Origin: an uncultured Thiohalocapsa sp.
Lineage (GTDB): Bacteria; Pseudomonadota; Gammaproteobacteria; Chromatiales; Chromatiaceae
Direction of reading: 5' to 3'
DNA length: 64,000 nucleotides
Assembly: GCF_913063425.1 (NCBI RefSeq)
Contig: NZ_CAJXYK010000027.1
Coordinates: 16,543 to 80,542 of the forward strand
Shown: positions 17,109-25,477 of the stretch, one piece after another
How positions within the stretch are numbered: the first letter of the stretch is position 1
Layout: every line of letters starts with the position of its first letter
The notes under the pieces: model-generated
Databases searched by the model: none
What the model was told of the DNA's origin: nothing
The model's input: only the letters and a program-made list of their open reading frames with translations
Program-made: the position numbers and the translations under genes

Positions 17109-17684
17109 ATGGCGATGGCAGCGCAGCACCGCGAGCCCCCCGTCAACACTGCCTGGTGCGTCATCACCGGTCCGCCGTCCGCCGGCAAGACCACCCTCAT
17201 CGAGGCCCTCGCCGCCCGCGGGCATCGCGTGGTGCCGGAGACGGCGCGGGCGCACATCGCGGAGCTCGGCGTCACGCCCGCGGAAATCGCCGCCGACGCC
17301 GCGCTTCAGGCGCGCATCCAGCACGGCATCGCCGCACGCCAGCATCGCATCGAGCAGGCACTGGACCCGCAGGAGCCCCTGTTTCTGGACCGTGCCCTGC
17401 CGGACAGCATCGCCTACTTCGAGCAGCTGGCGCTGGAAACCGGTCATCTGGTTGCCGGCGCCCGACGGCGCTATCGGCGGGTGTTCTATCTGGAGGGGCT
17501 GGCGCTCCAGGCGGACGGATTGCGGTTCGAAGACGCGGGCGCGGCCCAGGCCCTCGGAGAGGCGATCCTGGGCGCCTATCGCCGGCTCGGCTACGTGCCG
17601 GAGCGCGTACCCACCTGTTTGGAGAACGACGTCGCCCGTGCCGTTGCGGCGCGCCTGTCGATCGTTCTTTCCCGGGACCCTTGA
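17109..17684 (+). CDS. AAA_28/NadR-like P-loop ATPase or kinase
   Basis: The 191-residue protein begins with a Walker A loop (VITGPPSAGKTTLIEAL, near residue 20), followed by VVPETARAHI and FLDRALPDS, as in the AAA_28 family related to the ribosylnicotinamide kinase domain of NadR. Position directly after nadA and nrtR suggests a role in NAD precursor metabolism, for example phosphorylating a nucleoside precursor, but this is inference. The ATG at 17115 is an alternative start. No other domain is fused. Confidence 0.7.
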   Translation: MAMAAQHREPPVNTAWCVITGPPSAGKTTLIEALAARGHRVVPETARAHIAELGVTPAEIAADAALQARIQHGIAARQHRIEQALDPQEPLFLDRALPDSIAYFEQLALETGHLVAGARRRYRRVFYLEGLALQADGLRFEDAGAAQALGEAILGAYRRLGYVPERVPTCLENDVARAVAARLSIVLSRDP

Positions 17685-17779
17685 CGGCGGCGCCCACCGG
17701 AACGCAGCGCGTGCTGCAAGCCGACGCGTTCGCACCGATCAAGTGAACGCCAAACCTACGCTGAGCCCGGCCTCGCTGA

Positions 17780-17808
17780 CGCCAGCAGTGCGCCCGAGCC
17801 TGCTGGCG
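17780..17808. terminator. Inverted repeat between convergent genes, possible bidirectional terminator
   Basis: CGCCAGCAG and CTGCTGGCG pair perfectly across 11 bases, between the end of the ATPase gene (plus) and the end of the DUF805-like gene (minus). No U-run follows on either strand, so intrinsic termination would be weak. Confidence 0.4.
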
Positions 17809-17828
17809 CGTAAACCGCAAGCACGAGG

Positions 17829-18281
17829 TCACGGCTGGGCCGCCCCGGCGCCACCCTTGCCGAGCGCGCCGGTGGGCACCAGAAGCAGCGCCAGCAGCAC
17901 GAGCAGGCTCAGGAGCCCGCCCAGCACCGGGCCGCCCACGGACGACACCAGGCCCGAGACCAGCAGCCAGGCCAGCACGATGAGCCAGGCCATGGGCAGG
18001 CCCATGTCCCGCACCCGCTTGGCCATGATGTTCATCTGCCCCAACAGCAGCAGCGCGAAGACGGCGGCGACGGTGATGAGGCCCACCGGACCGAGGCTCT
18101 GCTCCAGCGCCACCTGCGTCTCGATGGGCTCGCCGCCCGCCATGCGCTCGGCCGCACCGATGAAGGCGCCGAGGCCGAAGCTCAGCACCAAGGCGAGCGC
18201 CAGGACCACCAGGTACCAGCCGAGGAACGGGATACGTTTCAGGCGCCCCGTTTGGACGTCGCCCCATAGGGCTTTGAACAT
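17829..18281 (-). CDS. DUF805-like integral membrane protein
   Basis: The 150-residue product has a short amphipathic start (MFKALWGDVQTGRLKRIPF) and four hydrophobic segments. A conserved loop AKRVRDMGLPMAWL resembles the AKRLHDIG motif of DUF805 proteins. Function of that family is unknown. An AGGAG element about nine bases upstream supports the ATG at 18281 over the longer track ORF. Confidence 0.65.
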   Translation of the reverse strand: MFKALWGDVQTGRLKRIPFLGWYLVVLALALVLSFGLGAFIGAAERMAGGEPIETQVALEQSLGPVGLITVAAVFALLLLGQMNIMAKRVRDMGLPMAWLIVLAWLLVSGLVSSVGGPVLGGLLSLLVLLALLLVPTGALGKGGAGAAQP

Positions 18282-18346
18282 GGATCGGATCTCCTGTGGT
18301 GGGTGGGGCCTGTGCCGCATAGGTTAACCCGGTCCCGCAAGTGGGC

Positions 18347-18754
18347 TCACTCCGTGGCGCCGCACACCACGCGCCGGTAGTAGGCGCCGAAGCGCCGGTC
18401 CTCCGCCACGACGTGGTTGAAGAACCATTGCCGGATGCCGGCCCGGTCCTCAGCACTCAGCGCCCCAGTATCGCCGGCCACCGCCCGGCGCAGGTCCACC
18501 AGCTCGGCGAGCTGCAGGGCGTGCTCGCGGCAATGCTGGTCGGTGAGCGGATAGTCGATGGCGCGCAGGAACACCTGCTCGGTGTCGAAATGGCGTCGCA
18601 GGTGTGCGATGAGGGCATCCAGACGGGCACCGACAGCGCTTTCCGCCGCCGGGTCCAGCACCTGGTTGATCAGACGCACCATGTCGCGGTGCTGCGCATC
18701 CAGCAGCTCGACGCCGAGGGCCCAGGCATCACGCCAGACCAGTGCTTCGCTCAA
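18347..18754 (-). CDS. Bacteriohemerythrin
   Basis: A 135-residue four-helix-bundle protein of the hemerythrin family, which binds oxygen at a di-iron site. Iron ligands are recognisable in LDAQHRDMVRLIN, HFDTEQVFL, DQHCREHALQL and WFFNHVVAEDRRF, matching the expected His/Glu/Asp spacing. The N-terminal LVWRDAWALG is typical of single-domain bacterial forms. The only plausible start is a TTG at 18754 with GGGAGA upstream; the track's start 28 codons earlier lies in non-homologous sequence. Oxygen storage, sensing or delivery are all possible roles. Confidence 0.88.
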   Translation of the reverse strand: MSEALVWRDAWALGVELLDAQHRDMVRLINQVLDPAAESAVGARLDALIAHLRRHFDTEQVFLRAIDYPLTDQHCREHALQLAELVDLRRAVAGDTGALSAEDRAGIRQWFFNHVVAEDRRFGAYYRRVVCGATE

Positions 18755-18967
18755 GGCTGTCTCTCCCGGGCGGGGCCATGCCCGCCGCCGCCGATCACCG
18801 CTTGCGGATCGTACCGGACGCCGCTGGGTCAAGTGCAACGGCAGAGGTCAGCGGCGGTGCCGGAGTGCCGCCGCCAGCGCGCAATCGGTCACGATGCTGC
18901 GCATCCGCGGCTAGAATGCGCGCTGCCCCAGCCGAGACCCGGCGCCTGTCCCAGCGGAGGCCCATCG

Positions 18968-21900
18968 ATGACCAAACTCACCCGCATGCCGGGCTTCGCG
19001 CCGTTCGTCGTGGTGGTGTTCCTGAACAGCTTCGTCGATCTCGGCCACAAGATCATCATCCAGAATACCTTGTTCAAGGCCTACGACGGCCCCGAGCAGA
19101 TCTGGCTCACGGCTTTGGTCAACGCCCTGATCCTGCTGCCATTCATTTTGCTGTTCACACCCTCGGGCTGGCTCGCCGACCGCTGGCCGAAGAACCGCGT
19201 CATGCGCACCGCCGCCTGGGTGGCGGTGGGCATCACGCTCGGCATCACCGCCTGCTACTACCTCGGGCTGTTCTGGCCGGCGTTCGTCATGACCTTCGTG
19301 CTGGCACTGCAGAGCGCCATCTACTCGCCGTCCAAGTTCGGCTACATCAAGGAGCTCTGCGGCATCGAGGCGCTGACCCCTGCCAACGCCTGGGTGCAGG
19401 CGAGCTCCAGCATCGCCATCCTGGCCGGCATCCTGAGCTTCTCGGTGCTGTTCGAGCTGATGCTCGCCACACCCAGCGGCGAGATCGGCGGCACCGGCCT
19501 GCCGCCGGACGAGATCATGCGCCGCATCGCGCCGGTGGGCTGGTTCCTGGTGCTCGGCTCGCTGGTGGAGGTGGCGCTGGCCTACCGCCTGCCGGACAAG
19601 CGCGCCGGCGAGCCCGCCATGCATTTCGACTGGGCGCAGTACCTGCGCGGGCGCTATCTGCTGCACAACCTGCACGCCGCCTGGGACAACAAGGTCATCT
19701 GGCTCTCCATCATCGGGCTCGGCGTCTTCTGGGGCATCTCGCAGGTGCTGCTGGCGGCCTTCCCGGCCTTCGTGGAAGACAGCCTCGGCGAGACCAACAC
19801 CGTAGTCATCCAGGGCGTCATGGCCTTCGCCGGCATCGGCATCATCATCGGCGCCGCCATCGCCGGGCGCATCGCCCGGGACCACGTGGAAACCGGGCTG
19901 ATCCCCTTCAGTGCACTCGGCATCGCGGCCACGCTCTTCGTGCTGCCGGCCATCGGCGTCACCTGGCTGCACGGCGTCAACTTCCTGGCACTCGGGCTGC
20001 TCGCCGGCATGTTCATCGTGCCGCTCAACGCCCTGATCCAGTTCAACGCCGGCGAGCGCGAGCTGGGCCGCGTGCTGGCGGCGAAGAACTTCATCCTGAA
20101 CTGGATCATGCTGGGCGGGCTCATCGTCACCGTGATCTCGGCCCTGGCGGACACCGGCAGCCGGGCCATCATGGTGGCGCTCGCGGGGGTGGGGCTCGGC
20201 GGCGCGGTCTACACCGTCTGGCAGCTGCCGCAGTCGTTGGTGCGCTTCTTCATCGGCCGGCTCATGGCAGTGCGCTATCGCCTTCAGGTGATCGGCCTCC
20301 ACAACATGCCGCCCCAGGGCGGCGTGCTCATGCTCGGCAACCACATCAGCTGGATCGACTGGGCCATGCTGCAGATGGCAAGCCCCAGGCCGGTGCGGTT
20401 CGTGATGGAGCGGGTGATCTACGAGCGCTGGTGGCTCAAGTGGTTCCTGGACTTCTTCGGGGTGGTGCCGATCTCCGGCGCAAGCAGCGGCCATGCCCTG
20501 CGCCGGGTCACCGAGCTTATCAACGCGGGCGAGCTGGTCTGCGTCTTTCCGGAGGGTACGCTCAGCAAGAACGCCCAGCTCGCGGAGTTCAAGCGCGGCT
20601 TCGAGCGCGCCGCACAGGGCGCCCGCGGCGTGATCCTGCCCTTCTACCTGCGCGGGCTCTGGGGCAGCCGCTTTTCCAACGCCAGCGACAAGCTCAAGGC
20701 CAGCCGACGCGACGGCCGCGCGCGGGATGTCATCGTCGCCTTCGGCACGCCCCTGCCCATGGACAGCGATGCGCAGCGGGTCAAGCAGGCCGTCTTCGAG
20801 CTCTCGGTCAGCTCCTGGAGCCAGCACGTGCAGACGCTGCCGACCCTGCCCGCGGCCTGGCTCGCCGCCGCCAAGCGCCGCCTCGGCGTACCGGTGGTCT
20901 TCGACGCGGCGGGCGGCTCGGCACTCACCAACCGCCGGCTCATCGCGGCCGTGCTCATCTTCGCGGCGGCCATACGCAGGCGCTGTCCGGAGCGGAATCT
21001 GGGCATCCTGCTGCCGGCCTCGGGCGCCGGGGTCATCGCCAACCTCGCGGGCTGGCTCGCCGGCAAAACGGTGGTGAACCTGAACTACACGGCGAGCCCG
21101 GAGGCCATCGCCGCTGCACTCGACAAAGCGGGCATCCGCAACATCGTCACGGCGGAGCGCTTCCTGCGCAAGCTCGCGCAGCGCGGCATCCAGGCGGAGA
21201 CGCTGCTCGCCGGCGCGCGGCTCCACTGCATGGAGGACATCCGCGCCGGCGTCGGCAAAGTCCAGGGACTAACGGCGCTAGCCGCCGCCATCGCCCTGCC
21301 CGCCTGGCTGCTGCGCCCACTGTACTGCCATCGCGTCCACCCGGAGGACACGGCGGCCATCCTGTTCTCATCGGGCAGCGAGGGCGCGCCCAAGGGCGTC
21401 GAGCTCACGCATCGGAACATCCTGGGCAACGTCCGGCAGATCGCCGACGTGCTGAACACGGAAACGGACGACCTGATGCTCTCGAACCTGCCCCTGTTCC
21501 ACGCCTTCGGCCTCACCGCCACCACGGCCCTGCCGCTGCTGGAGGGCATCCCCATGGTCTGCCATCCGGACCCGACGGACGCGCTGGGCAACGCCAAGGC
21601 CATCGCCCGCTACAAGGCCACGGTGCTCTGCAGCACCTCCACCTTCTTGCGCCTCTACGTCCGCCACCGGCGGGTGCACCCGCTGATGCTGGACAGCCTG
21701 CGCATCGTGGTGGCGGGCGCCGAGCGCCTGAGTCCGGATGTGCGGGATGCCTTCGCGGTGAAGTTCGGCAAGCGCATCTATGAAGGCTACGGGGCCACCG
21801 AGACCACGCCCGTGGCGAGCGTCAACGTCCCGGACGCCATCGAGATCGGCAACTGGAAGGTGCAGACCGGCAGCAAGCCCGGCACCGTGGGCATGCCCCT

Positions 21901-22495
21901 GCCCGGCACCAGCTTCCGCATCGTGGACCCGGACACGCTCAAGACCCTGCCCACCGGCGCGGACGGGCTGATCCTCATCGGCGGCGTGCAGGTCATGAAG
22001 GGCTACCTCGATGATCCCGAGCGCACCACCGCTGCCGTCGTTGAGCTGGACGGCCAGCGCTGGTACAAAACCGGTGACAAGGGCCACCTGGATGCCGACG
22101 GCTTCCTGACCATCGTCGATCGTTATTCGCGCTTCGCCAAGCTGGGCGGCGAGATGGTGAGCCTGGGCGCCGTCGAAGCCCGCGTCCGCCGGGCGCTCGG
22201 CCGAGCGGAGCTGGAGCTCTGCGCCGTGGCCCTGCCGGACCCAAAAAAGGGCGAGCGGGTCGTCCTGCTGCTCGCCGCGGACCTGGACCCCGACCAGGTC
22301 CGCACCACCCTGCTGGAGGCGGGCATGGAGCCGCTGCTGCTGCCCGCCGCCGTGCTCGCGGTGAAGGCTGTCCCCAAACTCGGCAGCGGCAAGACCGACT
22401 TCGCAGCCGCGCGGCGTCTGGCCGAGGCGCGGCTCGCACCTGCCGGCGGGGCCGGCGCATCACCGGCCGACGCCGCGGCCCAACCGCACCCCTGA
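18968..22495 (+). CDS. aas: LplT-PlsC-Aas fusion: lysophospholipid transporter, acyltransferase and acyl-ACP synthetase
   Basis: The 1175-residue protein joins three activities for phospholipid repair. An MFS transporter of the LplT type (about residues 1-410) would flip lysophospholipids inward. A PlsC acyltransferase (about 430-620) has the H-x4-D motif NHISWID at 458 and FPEGTLS. An acyl-adenylating domain (about 650-1160) has FSSGSEGAPKG, YGATETTPV and YKTGDKGHLD. In E. coli lplT and aas are separate genes; the fused form is common in other proteobacteria. A GGAGG precedes the ATG at 18968; the track ORF extends falsely upstream. Confidence 0.93.
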   Translation: MTKLTRMPGFAPFVVVVFLNSFVDLGHKIIIQNTLFKAYDGPEQIWLTALVNALILLPFILLFTPSGWLADRWPKNRVMRTAAWVAVGITLGITACYYLGLFWPAFVMTFVLALQSAIYSPSKFGYIKELCGIEALTPANAWVQASSSIAILAGILSFSVLFELMLATPSGEIGGTGLPPDEIMRRIAPVGWFLVLGSLVEVALAYRLPDKRAGEPAMHFDWAQYLRGRYLLHNLHAAWDNKVIWLSIIGLGVFWGISQVLLAAFPAFVEDSLGETNTVVIQGVMAFAGIGIIIGAAIAGRIARDHVETGLIPFSALGIAATLFVLPAIGVTWLHGVNFLALGLLAGMFIVPLNALIQFNAGERELGRVLAAKNFILNWIMLGGLIVTVISALADTGSRAIMVALAGVGLGGAVYTVWQLPQSLVRFFIGRLMAVRYRLQVIGLHNMPPQGGVLMLGNHISWIDWAMLQMASPRPVRFVMERVIYERWWLKWFLDFFGVVPISGASSGHALRRVTELINAGELVCVFPEGTLSKNAQLAEFKRGFERAAQGARGVILPFYLRGLWGSRFSNASDKLKASRRDGRARDVIVAFGTPLPMDSDAQRVKQAVFELSVSSWSQHVQTLPTLPAAWLAAAKRRLGVPVVFDAAGGSALTNRRLIAAVLIFAAAIRRRCPERNLGILLPASGAGVIANLAGWLAGKTVVNLNYTASPEAIAAALDKAGIRNIVTAERFLRKLAQRGIQAETLLAGARLHCMEDIRAGVGKVQGLTALAAAIALPAWLLRPLYCHRVHPEDTAAILFSSGSEGAPKGVELTHRNILGNVRQIADVLNTETDDLMLSNLPLFHAFGLTATTALPLLEGIPMVCHPDPTDALGNAKAIARYKATVLCSTSTFLRLYVRHRRVHPLMLDSLRIVVAGAERLSPDVRDAFAVKFGKRIYEGYGATETTPVASVNVPDAIEIGNWKVQTGSKPGTVGMPLPGTSFRIVDPDTLKTLPTGADGLILIGGVQVMKGYLDDPERTTAAVVELDGQRWYKTGDKGHLDADGFLTIVDRYSRFAKLGGEMVSLGAVEARVRRALGRAELELCAVALPDPKKGERVVLLLAADLDPDQVRTTLLEAGMEPLLLPAAVLAVKAVPKLGSGKTDFAAARRLAEARLAPAGGAGASPADAAAQPHP

Positions 22496-22512
22496 CGCAG
22501 AGCGAATCCCAC

Positions 22513-23052
22513 ATGCACTTCATGCCCGCTGCCCTTCTGCCGCGCCGTCGCGCAAGCTCGCCAACCCTCGCCGGTGTTGGGATGTCCTACCTGCTTTCGC
22601 CCGTCGTGCTGCCCGCCCTGCTGCCCGGCCTGCTGGCGGCCCTGCTGCTCACGGGCTGCGGCGAGGACCCCATGGGGCCGGACAACCGTCTGGCGCTGCT
22701 TGCGCTCAGCAAGTGTCGCCATGCGCAGGCGCTGCAGCTGGCGGACAACGCCATCGCCCGCGGTAACGCGCAGAACATCCACCGCGGCTGGGCGCTCAAG
22801 GCCGCCATCCTGCGCGATATGGGCGAGGACGCGGACGCCGAGGCCCTGTATCCGCGCATCGCCGAGGCCTGGGAAGCAGCCAAGGGGCGCACCCTCACCC
22901 CCGAGCGGCGGGAGCGCGACATCGGCCTGTTCCTGGACGTGGCGCGGGCAGAGCGCGTGGCACAGGGCCTGAGCCCCGACTGCTCGGACCTGCCGCAGGT
23001 GCCGGACCCCACGCCGGCAGCGGCGCCCGATCAGCGCCCGGCACAGGACTGA
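22513..23052 (+). CDS. Lipoprotein of unknown function
   Basis: The 179-residue product has a hydrophobic leader ending in the lipobox LLLTGC, followed by a helical domain with tetratricopeptide-like character (LALLALSKCRHAQALQLADNAI ... WALKAAILRDMGEDADAEALYPRI). It starts 17 bases after the aas stop, so it is probably cotranscribed, and zapE follows after 25 bases. ATG 22582 is an alternative start that shortens the leader but removes its arginines. Family not recognised. Confidence 0.7.
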   Translation: MHFMPAALLPRRRASSPTLAGVGMSYLLSPVVLPALLPGLLAALLLTGCGEDPMGPDNRLALLALSKCRHAQALQLADNAIARGNAQNIHRGWALKAAILRDMGEDADAEALYPRIAEAWEAAKGRTLTPERRERDIGLFLDVARAERVAQGLSPDCSDLPQVPDPTPAAAPDQRPAQD

Positions 23053-23077
23053 GCCCGGCAAGCCCATCGCTGCCGGC

Positions 23078-24190
23078 ATGACGCCGTCCGCCGCCTACCG
23101 CGCCGCGGTCGATGCGGGCCGCCTCGACGCGGACCCCGCCCAACAGCAGGCCATCGGCGCGCTGGATGCGCTGCACGCGGCGCTGGGCGCCTCTATCCCC
23201 AACGCTGCGGCGCGGCCCGGACGCCTGCGCGGATGGACCCGCCGCCTCCTCGGCGGCTCGACCCAGGCGGCGCCCGTTCCGGGCCTGTACATCTGGGGCG
23301 GCGTCGGCCGCGGCAAGACGCTGCTGATGGACCTCTTCCACGATGCGCTCCCGATTGCCCGCAAGCGGCGCGTCCATTTCCACCGCTTCATGCAGGAACT
23401 GCACACAGCGCTGCGCGGGATGACCGGCCGCCGCGATCCCCTCGCCCACATCGGCGCTGCACTCGCCGCCGAGGCCCAGGTGTTGTGCCTGGACGAGATG
23501 CAGGTGGAGGACATCACCGACGCCATGCTGATGGCGGGGCTGCTGCACACGCTGTTTCAGCACGGCGTCACCCTGGTGACCACGTCCAACATGCCACCGG
23601 AAGCGCTCTACCGCGCCGGGCTGCAGCGCGAGCGCTTCCTGCCTGCCATAGACTTGTTGCACCGCCACTGCCGTGTGCTGGCATTGGACGGGCCCACGGA
23701 CTACCGCCGGCGGCAGCTGGAGCAGGCCGGCGTCTATGTCACGCCCACCGGCCCCGCCGCGGACAGCGCCCTCGGCCGCCATTTCCGCGGCCTCACCGCC
23801 GGGGCCGAGGCCCGCACCGACCCCATCCTGATCAACGACAGGCCGATCCCCACCGTTGCCTGGCACGGTGGCGTCGTCTGGCTCGACTTCGATGTCATCT
23901 GCAACATCCCGCGCTCCAAGAACGATTACGTCGAGCTTGCCCGCAGTTGCCATACCGTGCTGCTCGCCAACCTCCGGCCCCTGGACGACGAGCAGAGCGA
24001 CCGCGCACACCGGCTGGTGACCCTGGTGGATGCCCTGTACGACCGCTGCTGCAAGCTCGTCTGCAGCGCGGATGCAGCGCCCCCGGGGCTGTATCGGGGC
24101 CGTGACATGGCCTTCGCCTTCGAGCGCACCCTGAGCCGGCTCCTGGAGATGCAGACCGACGCCTACCTTGCACGCCCGCACCTCGGCTGA
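23078..24190 (+). CDS. zapE: ZapE-family cell division ATPase (AFG1-like)
   Basis: The 370-residue AAA-type ATPase shows Walker A GGVGRGKTLLMDLF, Walker B VLCLDEMQVEDITDAM and the sensor region LVTTSNMPPEALY, diagnostic of the ZapE/AFG1 family. In E. coli ZapE associates with the Z-ring and is needed for division under low oxygen. FHRFMQELHTAL before Walker B is also typical. It is the last gene of the plus-strand run that starts at aas. Confidence 0.92.
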   Translation: MTPSAAYRAAVDAGRLDADPAQQQAIGALDALHAALGASIPNAAARPGRLRGWTRRLLGGSTQAAPVPGLYIWGGVGRGKTLLMDLFHDALPIARKRRVHFHRFMQELHTALRGMTGRRDPLAHIGAALAAEAQVLCLDEMQVEDITDAMLMAGLLHTLFQHGVTLVTTSNMPPEALYRAGLQRERFLPAIDLLHRHCRVLALDGPTDYRRRQLEQAGVYVTPTGPAADSALGRHFRGLTAGAEARTDPILINDRPIPTVAWHGGVVWLDFDVICNIPRSKNDYVELARSCHTVLLANLRPLDDEQSDRAHRLVTLVDALYDRCCKLVCSADAAPPGLYRGRDMAFAFERTLSRLLEMQTDAYLARPHLG

Positions 24191-24304
24191 GCCGAGCGCG
24201 CGGCCCTATTGTGCCCGTCGCGCGCGCCCTGAGACGCCAACCCCTGTTGCCGGCGTGGCGTTCGGCGCGTACGTTGTGCCGAGCCCGAGACGCGACAGGC
24301 GGGC

Positions 24305-24330
24305 AAAAAAAAGCCGGCGCGTGGGCCGGC
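24305..24330 (-). terminator. Intrinsic terminator on the minus strand with no assigned gene
   Basis: Read on the minus strand, GCCGGC-CCACGC-GCCGGC is followed directly by eight T, a strong Rho-independent terminator. It points toward the end of zapE. No credible minus-strand protein gene lies within the 700 bases upstream of it, so it either ends a non-coding transcript or is a leftover. Confidence 0.75.
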
Positions 24331-25029
24331 AGTGCTGTTCGTTATTGGGCGGTCAAATCCAGCGCGATGGGGCGCTGCCCGGTCCGGGTGCTGATTCGGC
24401 GTTCTTGTGTTGGGCGGACGGCGGCGAAAACCGTCCGTTTCAGCAGGTGGGTCGCGTACCTTGGCTCCGTGATCGACCCTCGGGCGTGCCAGCGAGTCCC
24501 CTATGTGCGTCGATTGGCGGCTTGGCCTCTCTCTCGTTGCTGCAGCCTCGCTGGTGCCCTGGTGGGGCGGTCCATGCTCCCGCGTGCCGACCGAGCCACC
24601 CCTTTGCGGATGCTGGGGCGGATGCCGGGCGATACGCGCCTGCCGCAGGCTGCCGCAGCAGCGCCTGCTGGACTTAAGCAATGCAGAATGCAGACCAAGG
24701 ACCTGCCGAGACCACAAAACAGGGGCTTAGAGCGCTCCACCCTCGGATGAGTCAGGGGTTTTTGCAGTTTGCAAAGCAAACCGCATTGCACATTTCTGAC
24801 CCTTTGCGCCGTGGCACGGTACAAGTTGCCGAAACACGCGTCCGCTCGTCACTGATTTTGACATAGGGTGATTGAACGCCCTGCCTCTGGGTATCTGTTC
24901 CGGTGCGGCACGTCGGTGCGGCGTCGCGCCGGTGCCGGGACAGCGGATGCGCGAGCGCCGTACAATGCCTCGCCTGAGATCGACCACCGCAGTTGCCCTC
25001 CGCCTCGGCCCACACCCCGGAGAGACCCG
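24331..25029. other. Long gene-poor intergenic stretch
   Basis: The 700 bases hold no ORF with a recognisable motif; the listed ORFs on both strands are Arg/Pro/Ala-rich shadows. A perfect palindrome GTTTGC-AAA-GCAAAC lies at 24767-24781. I looked for tmRNA, RNase P RNA, SRP RNA and 6S RNA signatures on both strands and did not find convincing ones. Because the minus strand ends in a strong terminator, a small RNA is possible. Confidence 0.4.
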
Positions 25030-25239
25030 ATGCTGAACAAGAAGCTCTTGGACATCCTCGTCTGCCCCGTGACCAAGGGGCCCCTCGTCTACGACCGCGA
25101 GGCGCAGGAGCTGATCTCCGTCTCAGCCCGGCTCGCCTATCCCATCGTCGACGACATCCCCGCCCTGATCGAAGCCGATGCGCGTACCCTCTCGGAGGAG
25201 GAGGCGGAGCGCATCCGCAAATCACAGACGCCGCGCTGA
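25030..25239 (+). CDS. Trm112-family small zinc-ribbon-like protein (YcaR type)
   Basis: The 69-residue protein starts [19 protein letters not shown] and continues with [20 protein letters not shown], the hallmark of the bacterial Trm112/UPF0434 family. Only one of the usual cysteines is present, as is common in bacterial members that do not bind zinc. Archaeal and eukaryotic Trm112 activates methyltransferases; the bacterial role is unclear. GGAGAG lies before the ATG; the track ORF's first 54 codons are non-homologous. Confidence 0.88.
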   Translation: MLNKKLLDILVCPVTKGPLVYDREAQELISVSARLAYPIVDDIPALIEADARTLSEEEAERIRKSQTPR

Positions 25240-25477
25240 GGCAGCTGGGCCGGACAGGCCAACGAAACTTCGGACAGCGGCGCCGGCATACGGCGAACAA
25301 TTGGGATCGGTATCGCTATCGGGATCGGGATCGATGCCGACCGCAACGCCGATACCGATACGGAGGCGGGCTTCGCAGTGCGCAAGACCCGTTGGCGTCA
25401 CTTCGGTGCAGGTGCAGCAGCGAAAGCTTGTCAGCCCCACGCTGAGCGGTATTGAAGGTAAGGTCGGCGGCCAAGCG

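Noticed and set aside
24305-24720. 6S RNA, tmRNA, SRP RNA or RNase P RNA on the minus strand
   Set aside because: Signature sequences (for example GGAAGCAGCC of SRP RNA or a tRNA-like 3' end of tmRNA) are absent; only an unassigned transcript can be suggested.
24163-24750. Overlapping ORFs on both strands after zapE
   Set aside because: Arg/Pro/Ala-rich, no motif and no codon bias; typical high-GC shadows.
24681-24866. 61-codon ORF ending RVRSSLILT
   Set aside because: No ribosome-binding site, no family resemblance and no signal or membrane segment; I cannot support it as a gene.
25304-25365. GGGATC/GATACC simple-sequence stretch as a CRISPR or regulatory array
   Set aside because: Units are very short and irregular with no spacers; it is just low-complexity sequence.
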